A DNA stretch of 64,000 nucleotides from Shinella granuli (GTDB lineage Bacteria; Pseudomonadota; Alphaproteobacteria; Rhizobiales; Rhizobiaceae). A program made the translations under genes and the position numbers. The notes below the pieces were generated by a model. That model ran no database searches. It was not told the origin of the DNA and was given only the letters and a program-made list of their open reading frames with translations. The stretch is from positions 62,001 through 126,000 of the forward strand of contig NZ_SLVX01000004.1 in the NCBI RefSeq assembly GCF_004341885.1, read 5' to 3'. Positions 1 through 10,737 of the stretch are shown here, piece after piece. Within the stretch, counting starts at the first letter, position 1. Every line of letters begins with the position of its first letter.

Positions 1-320
1 CGCCGACGGCGGAAAACCTGCTCGGTTTCCTCTATCTCGGCCTGATCGGCGCGGCGCTCACCTATATCGTCTGGTTCCGCGGCCTGGCGCGGCTCGACCC
101 GGCGACGATCGCGCCGCTCGGCTTCCTGAGCCCGCTCGTCGCCGTCGTGCTCGGCTGGGTGCTGCTCGGGCAGGATCTCGGCCTCCTGCAGGTCGCCGGC
201 ATGGTGGTGGTGCTTGGAAGCGTCTGGCTCAGCCAGCGGGCCCAGGCCGCCCGCCCGGCGCCGGCCGGGATCAGTCCGCGCCGTCCTGCGCCCGCCGGCG
301 CGCAGCCGTCAGCCCGCTGA
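1..320 (+). CDS. EamA/DMT-family transporter, C-terminal part (5' truncated)
   Basis: The reading frame is open from the window edge to TGA at 318-320 and encodes the last ~105 residues of a membrane protein. Visible are LLGFLYLGLIGAALTYIVWF, then a second hydrophobic stretch around PLGFLSPLVAVVLGWVLLGQ and a third around VAGMVVVLGSVWLSQR. This is the pattern of the last three helices of EamA (drug/metabolite transporter, DMT) permeases, inner-membrane exporters of metabolites. The substrate cannot be told. The Ala/Pro/Arg-rich tail overlaps the 3' end of the convergent reductase gene by about 50 nt. Confidence 0.8.
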   Translation, partial: PTAENLLGFLYLGLIGAALTYIVWFRGLARLDPATIAPLGFLSPLVAVVLGWVLLGQDLGLLQVAGMVVVLGSVWLSQRAQAARPAPAGISPRRPAPAGAQPSAR

Positions 321-1059
321 AGACGGCATGGGCGAGATCGGCGTCGATCATCGCGGAAAGGCCGGCCGCCGTGGTGCCATGGTACTCCATGAACAGTTCC
401 ACGATATCGGCCGGCGTGTCGCTGACGCTCGCCATCTGCGTGGCGGCGCCGAGGAAGAGCTGGCGCACCGCAAGGACCGCCGTCTCCGGGCCGATGCCCG
501 CTTCGATCGCATGGCGGATCATCGCATCCGCCATCAGCGCCGGAAAGGCCGCACCCGATCCTGTGAGCGCGGTGAAATAGTCGAGCTCCTGCTCGTCGGT
601 GATGAAATGCGGCCGGCCCGAGGCGGCAAAGAAGCGCCGCGCGAAGTCCATTTCCGCTTCGCGCACGTCGTCGGTCATGCACCAGGGCGTGAAGGAGAGG
701 CGCTGCTCGGCGCAGGCATTCGGCATCGCCCGCACGATGCGCCGGGCGCCGAACCGGTCGCCGATTTCCTCCACCGTCACCCCCGCCATGACGGAGATGA
801 CGAAGCGCCCGCGCAGGTCGACGTCGATCTCGTCGAGATCGCCGGGGCGCACGGACAGGACGACGGTGTCGCAGGCATCGACGAGGATCGCATTGTCCGT
901 CGTCATGTGCACGCCCGGCCAGGCCTCGAAGCCTGAAATATTGCCCGAGCGCGAGGACAGCACGAGGTCGGCCGGCATGACGAGGCGGTCGGCCAGCACC
1001 GGCCGGAGCAGGGCCCCGGCCAGCCATCCGCCGCCGCCGATCACGCCGAGATGGCTCAT
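271..1059 (-). CDS. Pyrroline-5-carboxylate reductase family protein
   Basis: The ATG at 1059 overlaps the stop of the upstream aminopeptidase gene (ATGA), which argues for translational coupling; a GTG two codons earlier (1065) is possible. The protein (~262 aa) begins MSHLGVIGGGGWLAG, a Rossmann NAD(P)-binding loop, and carries the ProC-like RAMPNAC segment and a late DYFTALTGSGAAFPALMADAM segment. The family reduces pyrroline-5-carboxylate to proline in the cytosol. Divergence in the N-terminal half and the lack of a proline-pathway neighbour mean it may be a ProC paralogue acting on another imine, so no symbol is given. Its 3' end runs into the transporter gene on the other strand. Confidence 0.75.
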   Translation of the reverse strand: MSHLGVIGGGGWLAGALLRPVLADRLVMPADLVLSSRSGNISGFEAWPGVHMTTDNAILVDACDTVVLSVRPGDLDEIDVDLRGRFVISVMAGVTVEEIGDRFGARRIVRAMPNACAEQRLSFTPWCMTDDVREAEMDFARRFFAASGRPHFITDEQELDYFTALTGSGAAFPALMADAMIRHAIEAGIGPETAVLAVRQLFLGAATQMASVSDTPADIVELFMEYHGTTAAGLSAMIDADLAHAVFSGLTAARRRAQDGAD

Positions 1060-2309
1060 GCCCACTCGCCGGCGCGCATGACGGGCGCGCGGCTGCCGTC
1101 GGCGCGCACGCCGTCGATGTCCACCTTGTCCGAGCCGATCATCCAGTCGATATGGATGAGGCTTTCATTGCCGCCCTGCGCGCGGATCTGATCCGGCGTC
1201 AGGCTCGCGCCGTTAAGGAAGCATTTCGAATAGCACTGGCCGAGCGCGATATGGCAGGAGGCGTTCTCGTCGAACAGCGTGTTGTAGAAGAGGATGCCGC
1301 TCGCCGAGATCGGCGAGGAATGCGGCACGAGGGCCACCTCGCCGAGCCGGCGCGCGCCCTCGTCGGTGTCCAGCACCTTGTTCAGCACCGCCTCGCCCTT
1401 CGATGCCTTCGCCTCGACGATCCGGCCGCCCTCGAACCGCACCTGGATGTCGTCGATCAGCGTGCCCTGGTGGGAGAGCGGCTTGGTGGAGGAGACATGG
1501 CCCTCGACGCGCAGGGCATGCGGCGTGGTGAAGACCTCTTCCGTCGGGATGTTCGGATTGCAGGTGATGCCGTTCTTGGCCGTCGAGGCGCCGCCGTGCC
1601 ATTCGTGGCCGTCCGCCAGCCCCACGGTGAGGTCCGTGCCCGGCCCCTTGAAGTGCAGCGCGGAAAAACGCTCGCCGTTCAGCCAGGCCGAGCGCCTGGC
1701 AAGGCCGGCATTGTGCGCCGCCCAGGCGGCGACGGGATCGGCGACATCGACGCGCGAGGCGGCGAAGATGGCATTGGCGAGCTTTTCGACCGCCACGTCT
1801 TCCGGGTCGTTCGGGAACACCTGCCGCGCCCAGGACGGGTTCGGATAGGAGACGATGTTCCAGTTGATGTCGAAATTGGCGATCTTCTCCAGCGCCGGCT
1901 TGTAGGCCGTGGAATTCGCCTTGTTGGCGCGGGCGACCTTGGCCGGGTCCTCGCCGGAGAGCAGCATCGGGTTGTCGCCGGCAATGGCAAGGCGCGCGGC
2001 GCCGTTGGCATAGGCCTTGGCCATGCCCTCGTAGAGCCAGTCGCTGGCCCGGTCGAAGCTTTCGTCCGGCGCGTGGTGGTAGCGGGCGAGCGTCGCCTCC
2101 TCGTCGGCATAGAAGGTGCTGACGAGGCCGGCGCCGGCCTTGTAGGCGTGCTTGGTGATGAGGCGGGCGAGCGGCAGGGCGGCGATGGGCGCCGTCATCA
2201 CGAGATCCTGCCCCTTCTGGAGCTGAAGGCCGACGCGCACGGCGACTTCGGCGAGCTTGTCGAGCTTTTGCGGATCGACGGCGGGGGCGGAATTGGCGGG
2301 ATAGGTCAT
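1056..2309 (-). CDS. Aminopeptidase, peptidase family M29
   Basis: The protein has 417 aa, the usual M29 length (thermophilic aminopeptidase T/AmpS group), and is a cytosolic metalloaminopeptidase that removes N-terminal residues from peptides. Candidate metal ligands are the Glu in RVEGHVSSTKPLSHQG (~residue 268), the Glu in EVALVPHSSPIS (~340), the His in NASCHIALGQCY (~366) and the His/Asp pair in ESLIHIDWMIGS (~395). It is followed by the ProC-like gene with a 4-nt overlap, so the two form an operon. No signal peptide is visible. Confidence 0.9.
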   Translation of the reverse strand: MTYPANSAPAVDPQKLDKLAEVAVRVGLQLQKGQDLVMTAPIAALPLARLITKHAYKAGAGLVSTFYADEEATLARYHHAPDESFDRASDWLYEGMAKAYANGAARLAIAGDNPMLLSGEDPAKVARANKANSTAYKPALEKIANFDINWNIVSYPNPSWARQVFPNDPEDVAVEKLANAIFAASRVDVADPVAAWAAHNAGLARRSAWLNGERFSALHFKGPGTDLTVGLADGHEWHGGASTAKNGITCNPNIPTEEVFTTPHALRVEGHVSSTKPLSHQGTLIDDIQVRFEGGRIVEAKASKGEAVLNKVLDTDEGARRLGEVALVPHSSPISASGILFYNTLFDENASCHIALGQCYSKCFLNGASLTPDQIRAQGGNESLIHIDWMIGSDKVDIDGVRADGSRAPVMRAGEWA

Positions 2310-2377
2310 GGCATGCCTGTCTGTTCTCTTCGGATGAAGGGAACTTAGTGTGCCCGGCGCCGAAAGAGAAGGCGCAA

Positions 2378-2851
2378 TCAGGCGATGACGGCTGCGGCGA
2401 TCGCCTTCAGCGCCGCCAGCGCGTCGCGCGGGGCAAGGCGCACCTGCAGGCCGCGCTGCCCGCCGTTCATGTAGACCTGGTCATGGACCAGCGCCGCCTC
2501 CTCGATCGCGGCCGGCACCGGCTTCTTCTGGCCGAACGGGCTGATGCCGCCGACGACGAAGCCCGTCAGCCGTTCGGCATCCGCCGGCTTCATCATGTTG
2601 GCCGACTTGCCCTTGAAGGCGCTCGCCAGCTTCTTCATGCTGACCTCGCGGTCCGACGGCACGACGACGCAGACCGGCCTGCCGTCCACCTCCGCCATCA
2701 GCGTCTTCAGCACCCGGCCCGGATCCTCCCCCAGCGCCTCGGCCGCCTGGATGCCGACGCGGTCGGCATCGGGGTCGTAGTCGTAGGTATGGACGGTGAA
2801 GGAAACGCCGGCCCTGGCGAGGGCCTGGGTGGCGCGGGTGGTCTTGGACAT
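2378..2851 (-). CDS. ybaK: YbaK/EbsC-family Cys-tRNA(Pro)/aminoacyl-tRNA deacylase
   Basis: The start is set at the ATG at 2851 (MSKTTRATQALARAG); the frame is open further upstream but without family-like sequence. The protein (157 aa) matches the YbaK/EbsC fold in length and motifs: TYDYDPDADRVGIQAAEALG, the Lys in RVLKTLMAEVDG, and VGGISPFGQKKPVPAAIEE near residue 105. YbaK hydrolyses Cys-tRNA(Pro) made in error by prolyl-tRNA synthetase. It stands alone, 68 nt downstream of the M29 start on the same strand. Substrate specificity (Cys-tRNA versus other mischarged tRNA) cannot be set from sequence alone. Confidence 0.85.
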   Translation of the reverse strand: MSKTTRATQALARAGVSFTVHTYDYDPDADRVGIQAAEALGEDPGRVLKTLMAEVDGRPVCVVVPSDREVSMKKLASAFKGKSANMMKPADAERLTGFVVGGISPFGQKKPVPAAIEEAALVHDQVYMNGGQRGLQVRLAPRDALAALKAIAAAVIA

Positions 2852-2994
2852 GGCGGACCCGTCATCGATGCGAAAAATACGGTCCGCATGGGTGCAGGAG
2901 CGCGGGGGTGCTGTCAATGTTCGATTGTCGTGGGGAAGGCGCTTCGTCAGTGGCCATGGGCCGAGACTCTGTCGAGACGCTGTTTCCTGGCGCA

Positions 2995-3126
2995 GCCCCT
3001 CATCCGGCACCCCCTTCTCCCCGTGAGCGGGGAGAAGGGGGTGCCGCGACGGTTTCCCGGCTGTCTTTCGTTGCGTGGGGCACGTTCCCTCTCCCCGCTT
3101 GCGGGGAGAGGGCTACGGTGAGGGGC
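2995..3126. repeat. Rhizobial palindromic intergenic repeat, family A, copy 1
   Basis: The element is bounded by GCCCCTCAT at the left and GTGAGGGGC at the right and contains two strong hairpins, CTTCTCCCCGTGAGCGGGGAG and CTCTCCCCGCTTGCGGGGAG. Closely similar copies lie at 28794-28933 and 62658-62770. It sits between the 3' end of pcaF and the upstream region of ybaK. It is non-coding, and its hairpins could help end transcription of pcaF. Confidence 0.8.
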
Positions 3127-3129
3127 AGC

Positions 3130-4335
3130 TCACGCCCTTTCGAGCGCGACGGCGATGCCCTGTCCGACGCCGATGCACATGGTGGAGAGCGAGCGCGTCT
3201 TGCCGGTCAGTTGCAGTTCGAGCGCGGCCGTACCGGTGATGCGCGCGCCGGACATGCCGAGGGGGTGGCCGAGGGCGATGGCGCCGCCGTTCGGGTTGAC
3301 GTGCTCCGCGTCCTCGGCGATGCCGAGAGCGCGGAGCGTCGCCAGGCCCTGGGAGGCGAAGGCTTCGTTAAGCTCGATCACGTCGAAGTCGGCGGGCGTG
3401 AGGCCGAGCCGGGCGCACAGGCGCTCGGTGGCCGCGACCGGGCCGATGCCCATGATGCGTGGCGGAACGCCGGCCATGGCGCCGCCGAGGATGCGGGCGA
3501 TGGGGGTGAGGCCGTATTTCCTGGCCGCCGCTTCCGAGGCGATGACGAGCGCGGCCGCGCCGTCATTGACGCCGGAGGCATTGCCCGCCGTCACCGTGCC
3601 GCCTTCCTTGCGGAAGGGAGTCCCCAGCTTGGCGAGGGCTTCGATGGTGGTTGCGCGCGGATGCTCGTCCCTCTCCACCACGACCGGATCGCCCTTCCGC
3701 TGCGGAATGGTGACGGGCGTGATCTCCTTCGCCAGCCGTCCGTTCGCCTGCGCCGCGGCGGCTTTCGCCTGCGAGCGCACCGCGAAGGCGTCCTGGTCCT
3801 CGCGGGAGACCTTGAAGTCTTCGGCGACGTTCTCGCCGGTCTCCGGCATGGAATCGACGCCGTACTGTTTCTTCATCAGCGGATTGACGAAGCGCCAGCC
3901 GATCGTGGTGTCGTAGATTTCCGCGTTGCGCGAAAAGGCGGTTTCGGCCTTGGGCAGCACGAAGGGTGCGCGGCTCATGCTTTCCACGCCGCCGGCGACG
4001 ATCAGTTCCGCCTCGCCGGCCTTGATCGCGCGGGCGGCGGCGATGACGGCGTCCATGCCGGAGCCGCAGAGGCGGTTGATCGTCGTGCCGGAGACGGAAA
4101 CGGGAAGGCCGGCCAGCAGGGACGACATGCGCGCGACATTGCGGTTGTCCTCGCCCGCCTGGTTGGCGCAGCCGAAGATGACGTCGTCGACCGCTTCCCA
4201 GTCGATGCCGGCATTGCGCGCCATCAACGCCTTCAGCGGAACGGCGCCGAGATCGTCGGCACGCACGGAGGAGAGCGAACCGCCGAAACGGCCGATGGGC
4301 GTGCGGATATAGTCGCAGATATAGGCGTCAGACAT
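3130..4335 (-). CDS. pcaF: Beta-ketoadipyl-CoA thiolase
   Basis: The protein (401 aa) is a thiolase that cleaves 3-oxoadipyl-CoA with CoA into succinyl-CoA and acetyl-CoA, the last step of the beta-ketoadipate pathway. The start is ATG 4335 (MSDAYICDYIRTPIG). The nucleophile Cys90 is in NRLCGSGMD; NEAFA (~347), GHPLGMSG (~370) and the C-terminal CIGVGQG supply the other thiolase catalytic blocks. The N-terminal ICDYIRTPIGRFGG is characteristic of PcaF rather than of fatty-acid thiolases. It is the last gene of pcaI-pcaJ-pcaF, separated from pcaJ by a short palindromic repeat, and is probably under PcaR control from 5840-5882. Confidence 0.95.
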   Translation of the reverse strand: MSDAYICDYIRTPIGRFGGSLSSVRADDLGAVPLKALMARNAGIDWEAVDDVIFGCANQAGEDNRNVARMSSLLAGLPVSVSGTTINRLCGSGMDAVIAAARAIKAGEAELIVAGGVESMSRAPFVLPKAETAFSRNAEIYDTTIGWRFVNPLMKKQYGVDSMPETGENVAEDFKVSREDQDAFAVRSQAKAAAAQANGRLAKEITPVTIPQRKGDPVVVERDEHPRATTIEALAKLGTPFRKEGGTVTAGNASGVNDGAAALVIASEAAARKYGLTPIARILGGAMAGVPPRIMGIGPVAATERLCARLGLTPADFDVIELNEAFASQGLATLRALGIAEDAEHVNPNGGAIALGHPLGMSGARITGTAALELQLTGKTRSLSTMCIGVGQGIAVALERA

Positions 4336-4348
4336 GGTCTTCCTCTCA

Positions 4349-4386
4349 AGCAATTCCAGCAAAGTTGCGGTCCGGAATTGCGCAAT
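4349..4386. repeat. Short palindromic repeat between pcaF and pcaJ (family C)
   Basis: AGCAATTCCAGCAAA is followed by GTTGCGGTCCGGAATTG, giving CAATTCC/GGAATTG arms. The same sequence type recurs at 10661-10708, 20440-20488 and 31290-31391. It fills the pcaJ-pcaF gap inside the operon, so it is tolerated in a transcribed region and may affect processing or mRNA stability. Confidence 0.65.
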
Positions 4387-4389
4387 GTT

Positions 4390-5079
4390 TCAGAGTTCCG
4401 GCACGACGAGATCGGCAACATCGCCGTCGACATGCAGCTTGGCGCCGGTCATCGCCTGCAGCTCCTCGAACGTCATGCCCGGCAGCTTCTCGCGCAGCAC
4501 GAAGCGTCCGCCCTCGACGTCGACGACGGCATGGCTCGTATAGATGCGGGTGATGCAGCCGACGCCCGTCAGCGGAAAGGTGCAGCGCTCGACCAGCTTC
4601 GGCTCGCCGTTCCTGGTGACGTGCTCGGTGATGACCACCACCTGTTTCGCGCCGTGCACGAGGTCCATCGCCCCGCCGACGGCGGGCACGCCCTTGGAGC
4701 CGACGCGCCAGTTGGCAAGGTCGCCGTTCTCCGCCACCTGGTAGGCGCCGAGGATGGCGACGTCGAGATGGCCGCCGCGCACCATGGCGAAGCTGTCGGC
4801 ATGGTGGAAGAAGGCCGAGCCCGGCTTCAGCGTCACGGCCTTCTTGCCGGCATTGATCAGGTCCCAGTCCTCCTGGCCTTCGGGCGGCGCCTCGCCGAAA
4901 TCGAGGATGCCGTTCTCCGTGTGGAAGATCGCCGCGCGGCCTTCCGGCTGGTAGCGGGCGACCATTTCGGGAAAGCCGATGCCGAGGTTCACATAGGCGC
5001 CGTCGAAGATGTCCTGCGCGGCGCGCCAGGCGATCTGGGCGTTGGAGAGTTTTATGTCTTCGCGGGTGTCGATAGTCAT
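4390..5079 (-). CDS. pcaJ: 3-oxoadipate CoA-transferase, beta subunit
   Basis: The protein (229 aa) is the beta subunit of the succinyl-CoA:3-oxoadipate CoA-transferase, which activates beta-ketoadipate to its CoA ester. The predicted catalytic Glu55 lies in IFHTENGILDFG, the family active-site block; GIGFPE (~33) and GGAMDLVHGAKQVVVITEH are also typical. The ATG at 5079 overlaps the pcaI stop by 4 nt, fitting coupled synthesis of the two subunits in equal amounts. It is co-transcribed with pcaI and pcaF. Confidence 0.95.
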   Translation of the reverse strand: MTIDTREDIKLSNAQIAWRAAQDIFDGAYVNLGIGFPEMVARYQPEGRAAIFHTENGILDFGEAPPEGQEDWDLINAGKKAVTLKPGSAFFHHADSFAMVRGGHLDVAILGAYQVAENGDLANWRVGSKGVPAVGGAMDLVHGAKQVVVITEHVTRNGEPKLVERCTFPLTGVGCITRIYTSHAVVDVEGGRFVLREKLPGMTFEELQAMTGAKLHVDGDVADLVVPEL

Positions 5080-5783
5080 GCGTAGGCCACTCCTGCGCGG
5101 ATGAGGTCTTCTTCCTGCTTGGGATCTGCGACTTCGACGAGGCCGTCGACGAAGATGCCGGGGGTGACGACCTGTTCCGGGTCGATGCCGCCGGGTTCCA
5201 CCAGCCGGCTCACCTGCACGATGGTCCTGGCCGCCGCCATGCACATCAGCGGGCTGAAATTGCGGGCGGCCTTGTTGTAGGTGAGGTTGCCGTTGATATC
5301 GCCGACATGCGCCTTGATGAGCGCGAAGTCCGCCTTCAGCCAGCGCTCCTGCACATACATGCGGCCGTCGAACTCGGCAACCGGCTTGCCCTTGGCGAGC
5401 TCCGTGCCAAAACTCGTCGGCGTGTAGAAGGCGGGGATGCCCGCCCCGCCGGCGCGGATGCGCTCGGCGAGCGTGCCCTGCGGCACCAGCTCCAGCTCGA
5501 TCTCGCCCGCCAGATAGCGGTCCGTGAAGGCGCGCGGATCGGTGGAGCGCGGGAAGGAGCAGATCATCTTCCTGACCATGCCCGCGTCGATCATCGCGGC
5601 GATGCCGATGCGGCCGTTGCCGGCATTGTTGTTGATGACGGTGAGGTTCTTCGGCCCCCTGTCGATCAGGGCGTGGATCAGCTCGATCGGCGCGCCCGAG
5701 CCGCCGAAACCGCCGATCATGACAGTGGCGCCATCGCCGATGCCCGATACGGCCTCCGCCAGACTGTTGAGGGTCTTGTCCAT
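5076..5783 (-). CDS. pcaI: 3-oxoadipate CoA-transferase, alpha subunit
   Basis: The protein (235 aa) is the alpha subunit of the CoA-transferase. The start is ATG 5783 (MDKTLNSLAEAVSGIGDGAT), directly followed by the CoA-binding glycine-rich GGFGGSGAPIELIHAL. VINNNAGNGRIG (~57) and CMAAARTIVQV (~175) are typical of subunit A. It is the first gene of pcaIJF; the divergent pcaR lies across a 247-nt gap holding a large palindrome that probably controls both promoters. Confidence 0.95.
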   Translation of the reverse strand: MDKTLNSLAEAVSGIGDGATVMIGGFGGSGAPIELIHALIDRGPKNLTVINNNAGNGRIGIAAMIDAGMVRKMICSFPRSTDPRAFTDRYLAGEIELELVPQGTLAERIRAGGAGIPAFYTPTSFGTELAKGKPVAEFDGRMYVQERWLKADFALIKAHVGDINGNLTYNKAARNFSPLMCMAAARTIVQVSRLVEPGGIDPEQVVTPGIFVDGLVEVADPKQEEDLIRAGVAYA

Positions 5784-5839
5784 GCAAAATCTCCCGTTGT
5801 CGGCAGCAGAGGTAAATCCAAACGGGAAAACCGGCAATC

Positions 5840-5882
5840 ATTTTGTGCGATATTTGACTTTTGTTCAAATATCGCACAAAAT
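5840..5882. promoter_or_regulatory. Perfect 18-bp inverted repeat between pcaI and pcaR (candidate PcaR operator)
   Basis: ATTTTGTGCGATATTTGA (5840-5857) and its exact reverse complement TCAAATATCGCACAAAAT (5865-5882) flank a 7-nt spacer. Each arm holds a TTCAAATATCGCACAA-like sequence. This resembles the GTTCGATAATCGCAC-type site I recall for PcaR of Pseudomonas (from memory). The position, 57 nt upstream of pcaI and 149 nt upstream of pcaR, suits control of both genes. Confidence 0.75.
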
Positions 5883-6030
5883 GGGCAGGGAAGTTACGGA
5901 TGCGGTCCGTCGCTCACCCCACGCTCCTCGGCCTTGAGCGGAGGAAAGGGCGGAGGCAGAACGGCGGCGGCATCGCGGCATCGCGGCATGCGCAAGCCGG
6001 GCCGGCCGGCCGGACGATGAGGAGACAGCA

Positions 6031-6786
6031 ATGCGGGAAACGGATTTCGTCGGCGGGTTCGCCAAGGGGCTGGCGGTCATCGAGGCCTTCGGGGAGGCGA
6101 AGCCCCGCCTCACCATCACGGATGTCTCCAAGGAGACCGGCCTCGACCGGGCGACGGCGCGGCGCTGCCTGCTGACGCTGGCCGAGCTCGGTTATGCCGC
6201 CTATGACGGCAAGTTCTTCGAGCTGACGCCGAAGATCCTGCGTCTTGGCCATGCCTATCTCTCGGCGACGCCCCTGCCGCGGCTGGTGCAGCCCTATCTC
6301 GACCAGCTCTCGGAGAAAGTCGGCCAGAGCGCCTCCGTTTCCGTGCTGGACGGGGTGGAGATCGTCTATGTGGCGCGGGCGGCGCAGAAGCGGGTCATGT
6401 CGATCAACCTGACGCCGGGCTCGCGCCTGCCGGCCTATTGCGCCTCGATGGGCCGCGTGCTCCTGGCGGCGCTCCCGGAAGCCGAGGCGCGGGCGATCGT
6501 GGAGGCCTCCGACCGCAAGGCGAACACCCCCTACACGAAGACGGAGCCGGAGGCGCTGATGGAGGAGTTCGCCCGGGTACGGCAGAGCGGCTATGCCCTG
6601 ATCGACCAGGAGCTGGAGATCGGGCTGCGCTCCATCGCCGTGCCGCTGGAAAATGCCCGTGGCCGCGTCGTCGCCGCGCTCAATATTGGCGCCCCGGCGG
6701 CCCATGCCTCGGCGGAGGACATGGTGACGCGCTACCTGCCGGCAATGCGCGAGGTGCAGGCGGCGCTGCGGCCGGTGCTCGCCTAA
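6031..6786 (+). CDS. pcaR: IclR-family regulator of the beta-ketoadipate pathway
   Basis: The protein (251 aa) has an N-terminal winged helix (LTITDVSKETGLDRATARRC, ~30-50) and a C-terminal IclR effector domain (GSRLPAYCASMGRVLLAALP ~130; GLRSIAVPLENARGRVVAALNIG ~198). The PcaR/PobR subfamily senses beta-ketoadipate or related acids. A good AGGAGA ribosome site precedes the ATG at 6031. Divergent placement from pcaIJF with a large palindrome between them supports PcaR, activator of pcaIJF in Rhizobiaceae. Residue-level specificity cannot be proved here. Confidence 0.9.
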   Translation: MRETDFVGGFAKGLAVIEAFGEAKPRLTITDVSKETGLDRATARRCLLTLAELGYAAYDGKFFELTPKILRLGHAYLSATPLPRLVQPYLDQLSEKVGQSASVSVLDGVEIVYVARAAQKRVMSINLTPGSRLPAYCASMGRVLLAALPEAEARAIVEASDRKANTPYTKTEPEALMEEFARVRQSGYALIDQELEIGLRSIAVPLENARGRVVAALNIGAPAAHASAEDMVTRYLPAMREVQAALRPVLA

Positions 6787-6787
6787 C

Positions 6788-6831
6788 GCATTTCCAGCCG
6801 AAGCGATGCCGCTTCGGCGTCGGATAATGCG
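6788..6831. repeat. Nested hairpin after pcaR (possible terminator)
   Basis: Inner arms GCCGAAGCG (6797-6805) and CGCTTCGGC (6810-6818) are enclosed by CGCATT/AATGCG outer arms. It lies directly behind the pcaR stop. There is no U tract, so intrinsic termination is uncertain; it resembles a degenerate rhizobial intergenic repeat. Confidence 0.5.
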
Positions 6832-6981
6832 GTAAAAGCCAGAAGCTGGAGCAATGCCGGCAAACGTGCGCAGCGTTTCGGGTCTGCCCTTGCGCGGATG
6901 TGCCAACCGGGCTTGCCGGGTGCCGATCTTGACAGACGCAAGGGCGCGGCCCCACCTTTTGCACTGCAGCAGGAGGCCGCC

Positions 6982-7616
6982 ATGCGCGACGATGACAGCA
7001 AGCTCACCCGCACGAAACGCCGCTGGGCGGACGAGGGCAGGTTCCTCACGGGGCGTGTTTCCCGGCCCGGGACCGACCGCCTGCCACCGGGCCAGCATCT
7101 CGTGACGAACTGGCCGGTGCTCGATCTCGGCCAGCAGCCGGTGATCCGCCCGGAAAGCTGGCGCCTCGATGTGAAGGGCGGCGCGGAAAACCCGCAATCC
7201 TTCGGCTGGGCGGAGTTCCTGGCGCTGCCGCAGAGCCAAAGGCTTTCCGATATCCATTGCGTGACCACCTGGTCGCGCTACGACAACCGCTGGGAGGGCG
7301 TCGCCACCCGCGACCTGCTCGACCGCGTCATGCCGCGGCCGGAGGCGAATTTCGTCATGCTGACGAGCTATGACGGCTATACGACAAACCTGCCGCTCGC
7401 CGATTTCGCCGTCGAAGACGCCATCCTCGCCACCCATTGGGAGGGCCGGCCACTTTCCGTCGAGCATGGCGGGCCGATGCGCCTCGTCGTGCCGCATCTC
7501 TACTTCTGGAAGAGCGCCAAGTGGCTGACCCGCATCGATTTCCTGCCCGGTGACCAGGCGGGTTTCTGGGAGCGCAACGGCTATCACATGCGGGGCGACC
7601 CCTGGGCCGAGGAGCG

Positions 7617-7632
<16 letters not shown>
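6982..7632 (+). CDS. Sulfite oxidase-like molybdopterin oxidoreductase
   Basis: The protein (216 aa) is a short, cytosolic oxidoreductase of the sulfite-oxidase/nitrate-reductase molybdopterin fold (YuiH-like). The start is ATG 6982 with AGGAGG 8 nt upstream. The candidate molybdenum-binding Cys is in SDIHCVTTWSRYDNRWEG (~residue 90), and PHLYFWKSAKWLTRIDFL (~175) is a family block. No heme domain, dimerisation domain or Tat signal is visible. It lies between pcaR and pobR and overlaps pobR tail-to-tail by 16 nt. Its substrate is unknown, and a link to aromatic metabolism is only positional. Confidence 0.8.
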
Positions 7633-10649
<3,017 letters not shown>

Positions 10650-10660
10650 GCACCCTTCCT

Positions 10661-10708
10661 AGAGCAATTCCAGCGAAAGCGCGAAGCGGCTTTGCACTCG
10701 CGATTGTG
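10661..10708. repeat. Family C palindromic repeat (diverged copy)
   Basis: AGAGCAATTCCAGCGAAAG followed by CGCGAAGCGGCTTTGCACTC matches the layout of the copies at 20440 and 31290, with more substitutions. It separates the phosphotransferase start from the pcaQ stop. Confidence 0.5.
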
Positions 10709-10737
10709 GCGAACCCTCTGGCCGAGGGGCGAAGGGC

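Noticed and set aside
4390-5877. Possible fused pcaI-pcaJ reading frame of ~495 codons
   Set aside because: The pcaJ frame is only open by chance across pcaI; pcaI has its own intact frame with a 4-nt overlap, so there is no fusion or frameshift.
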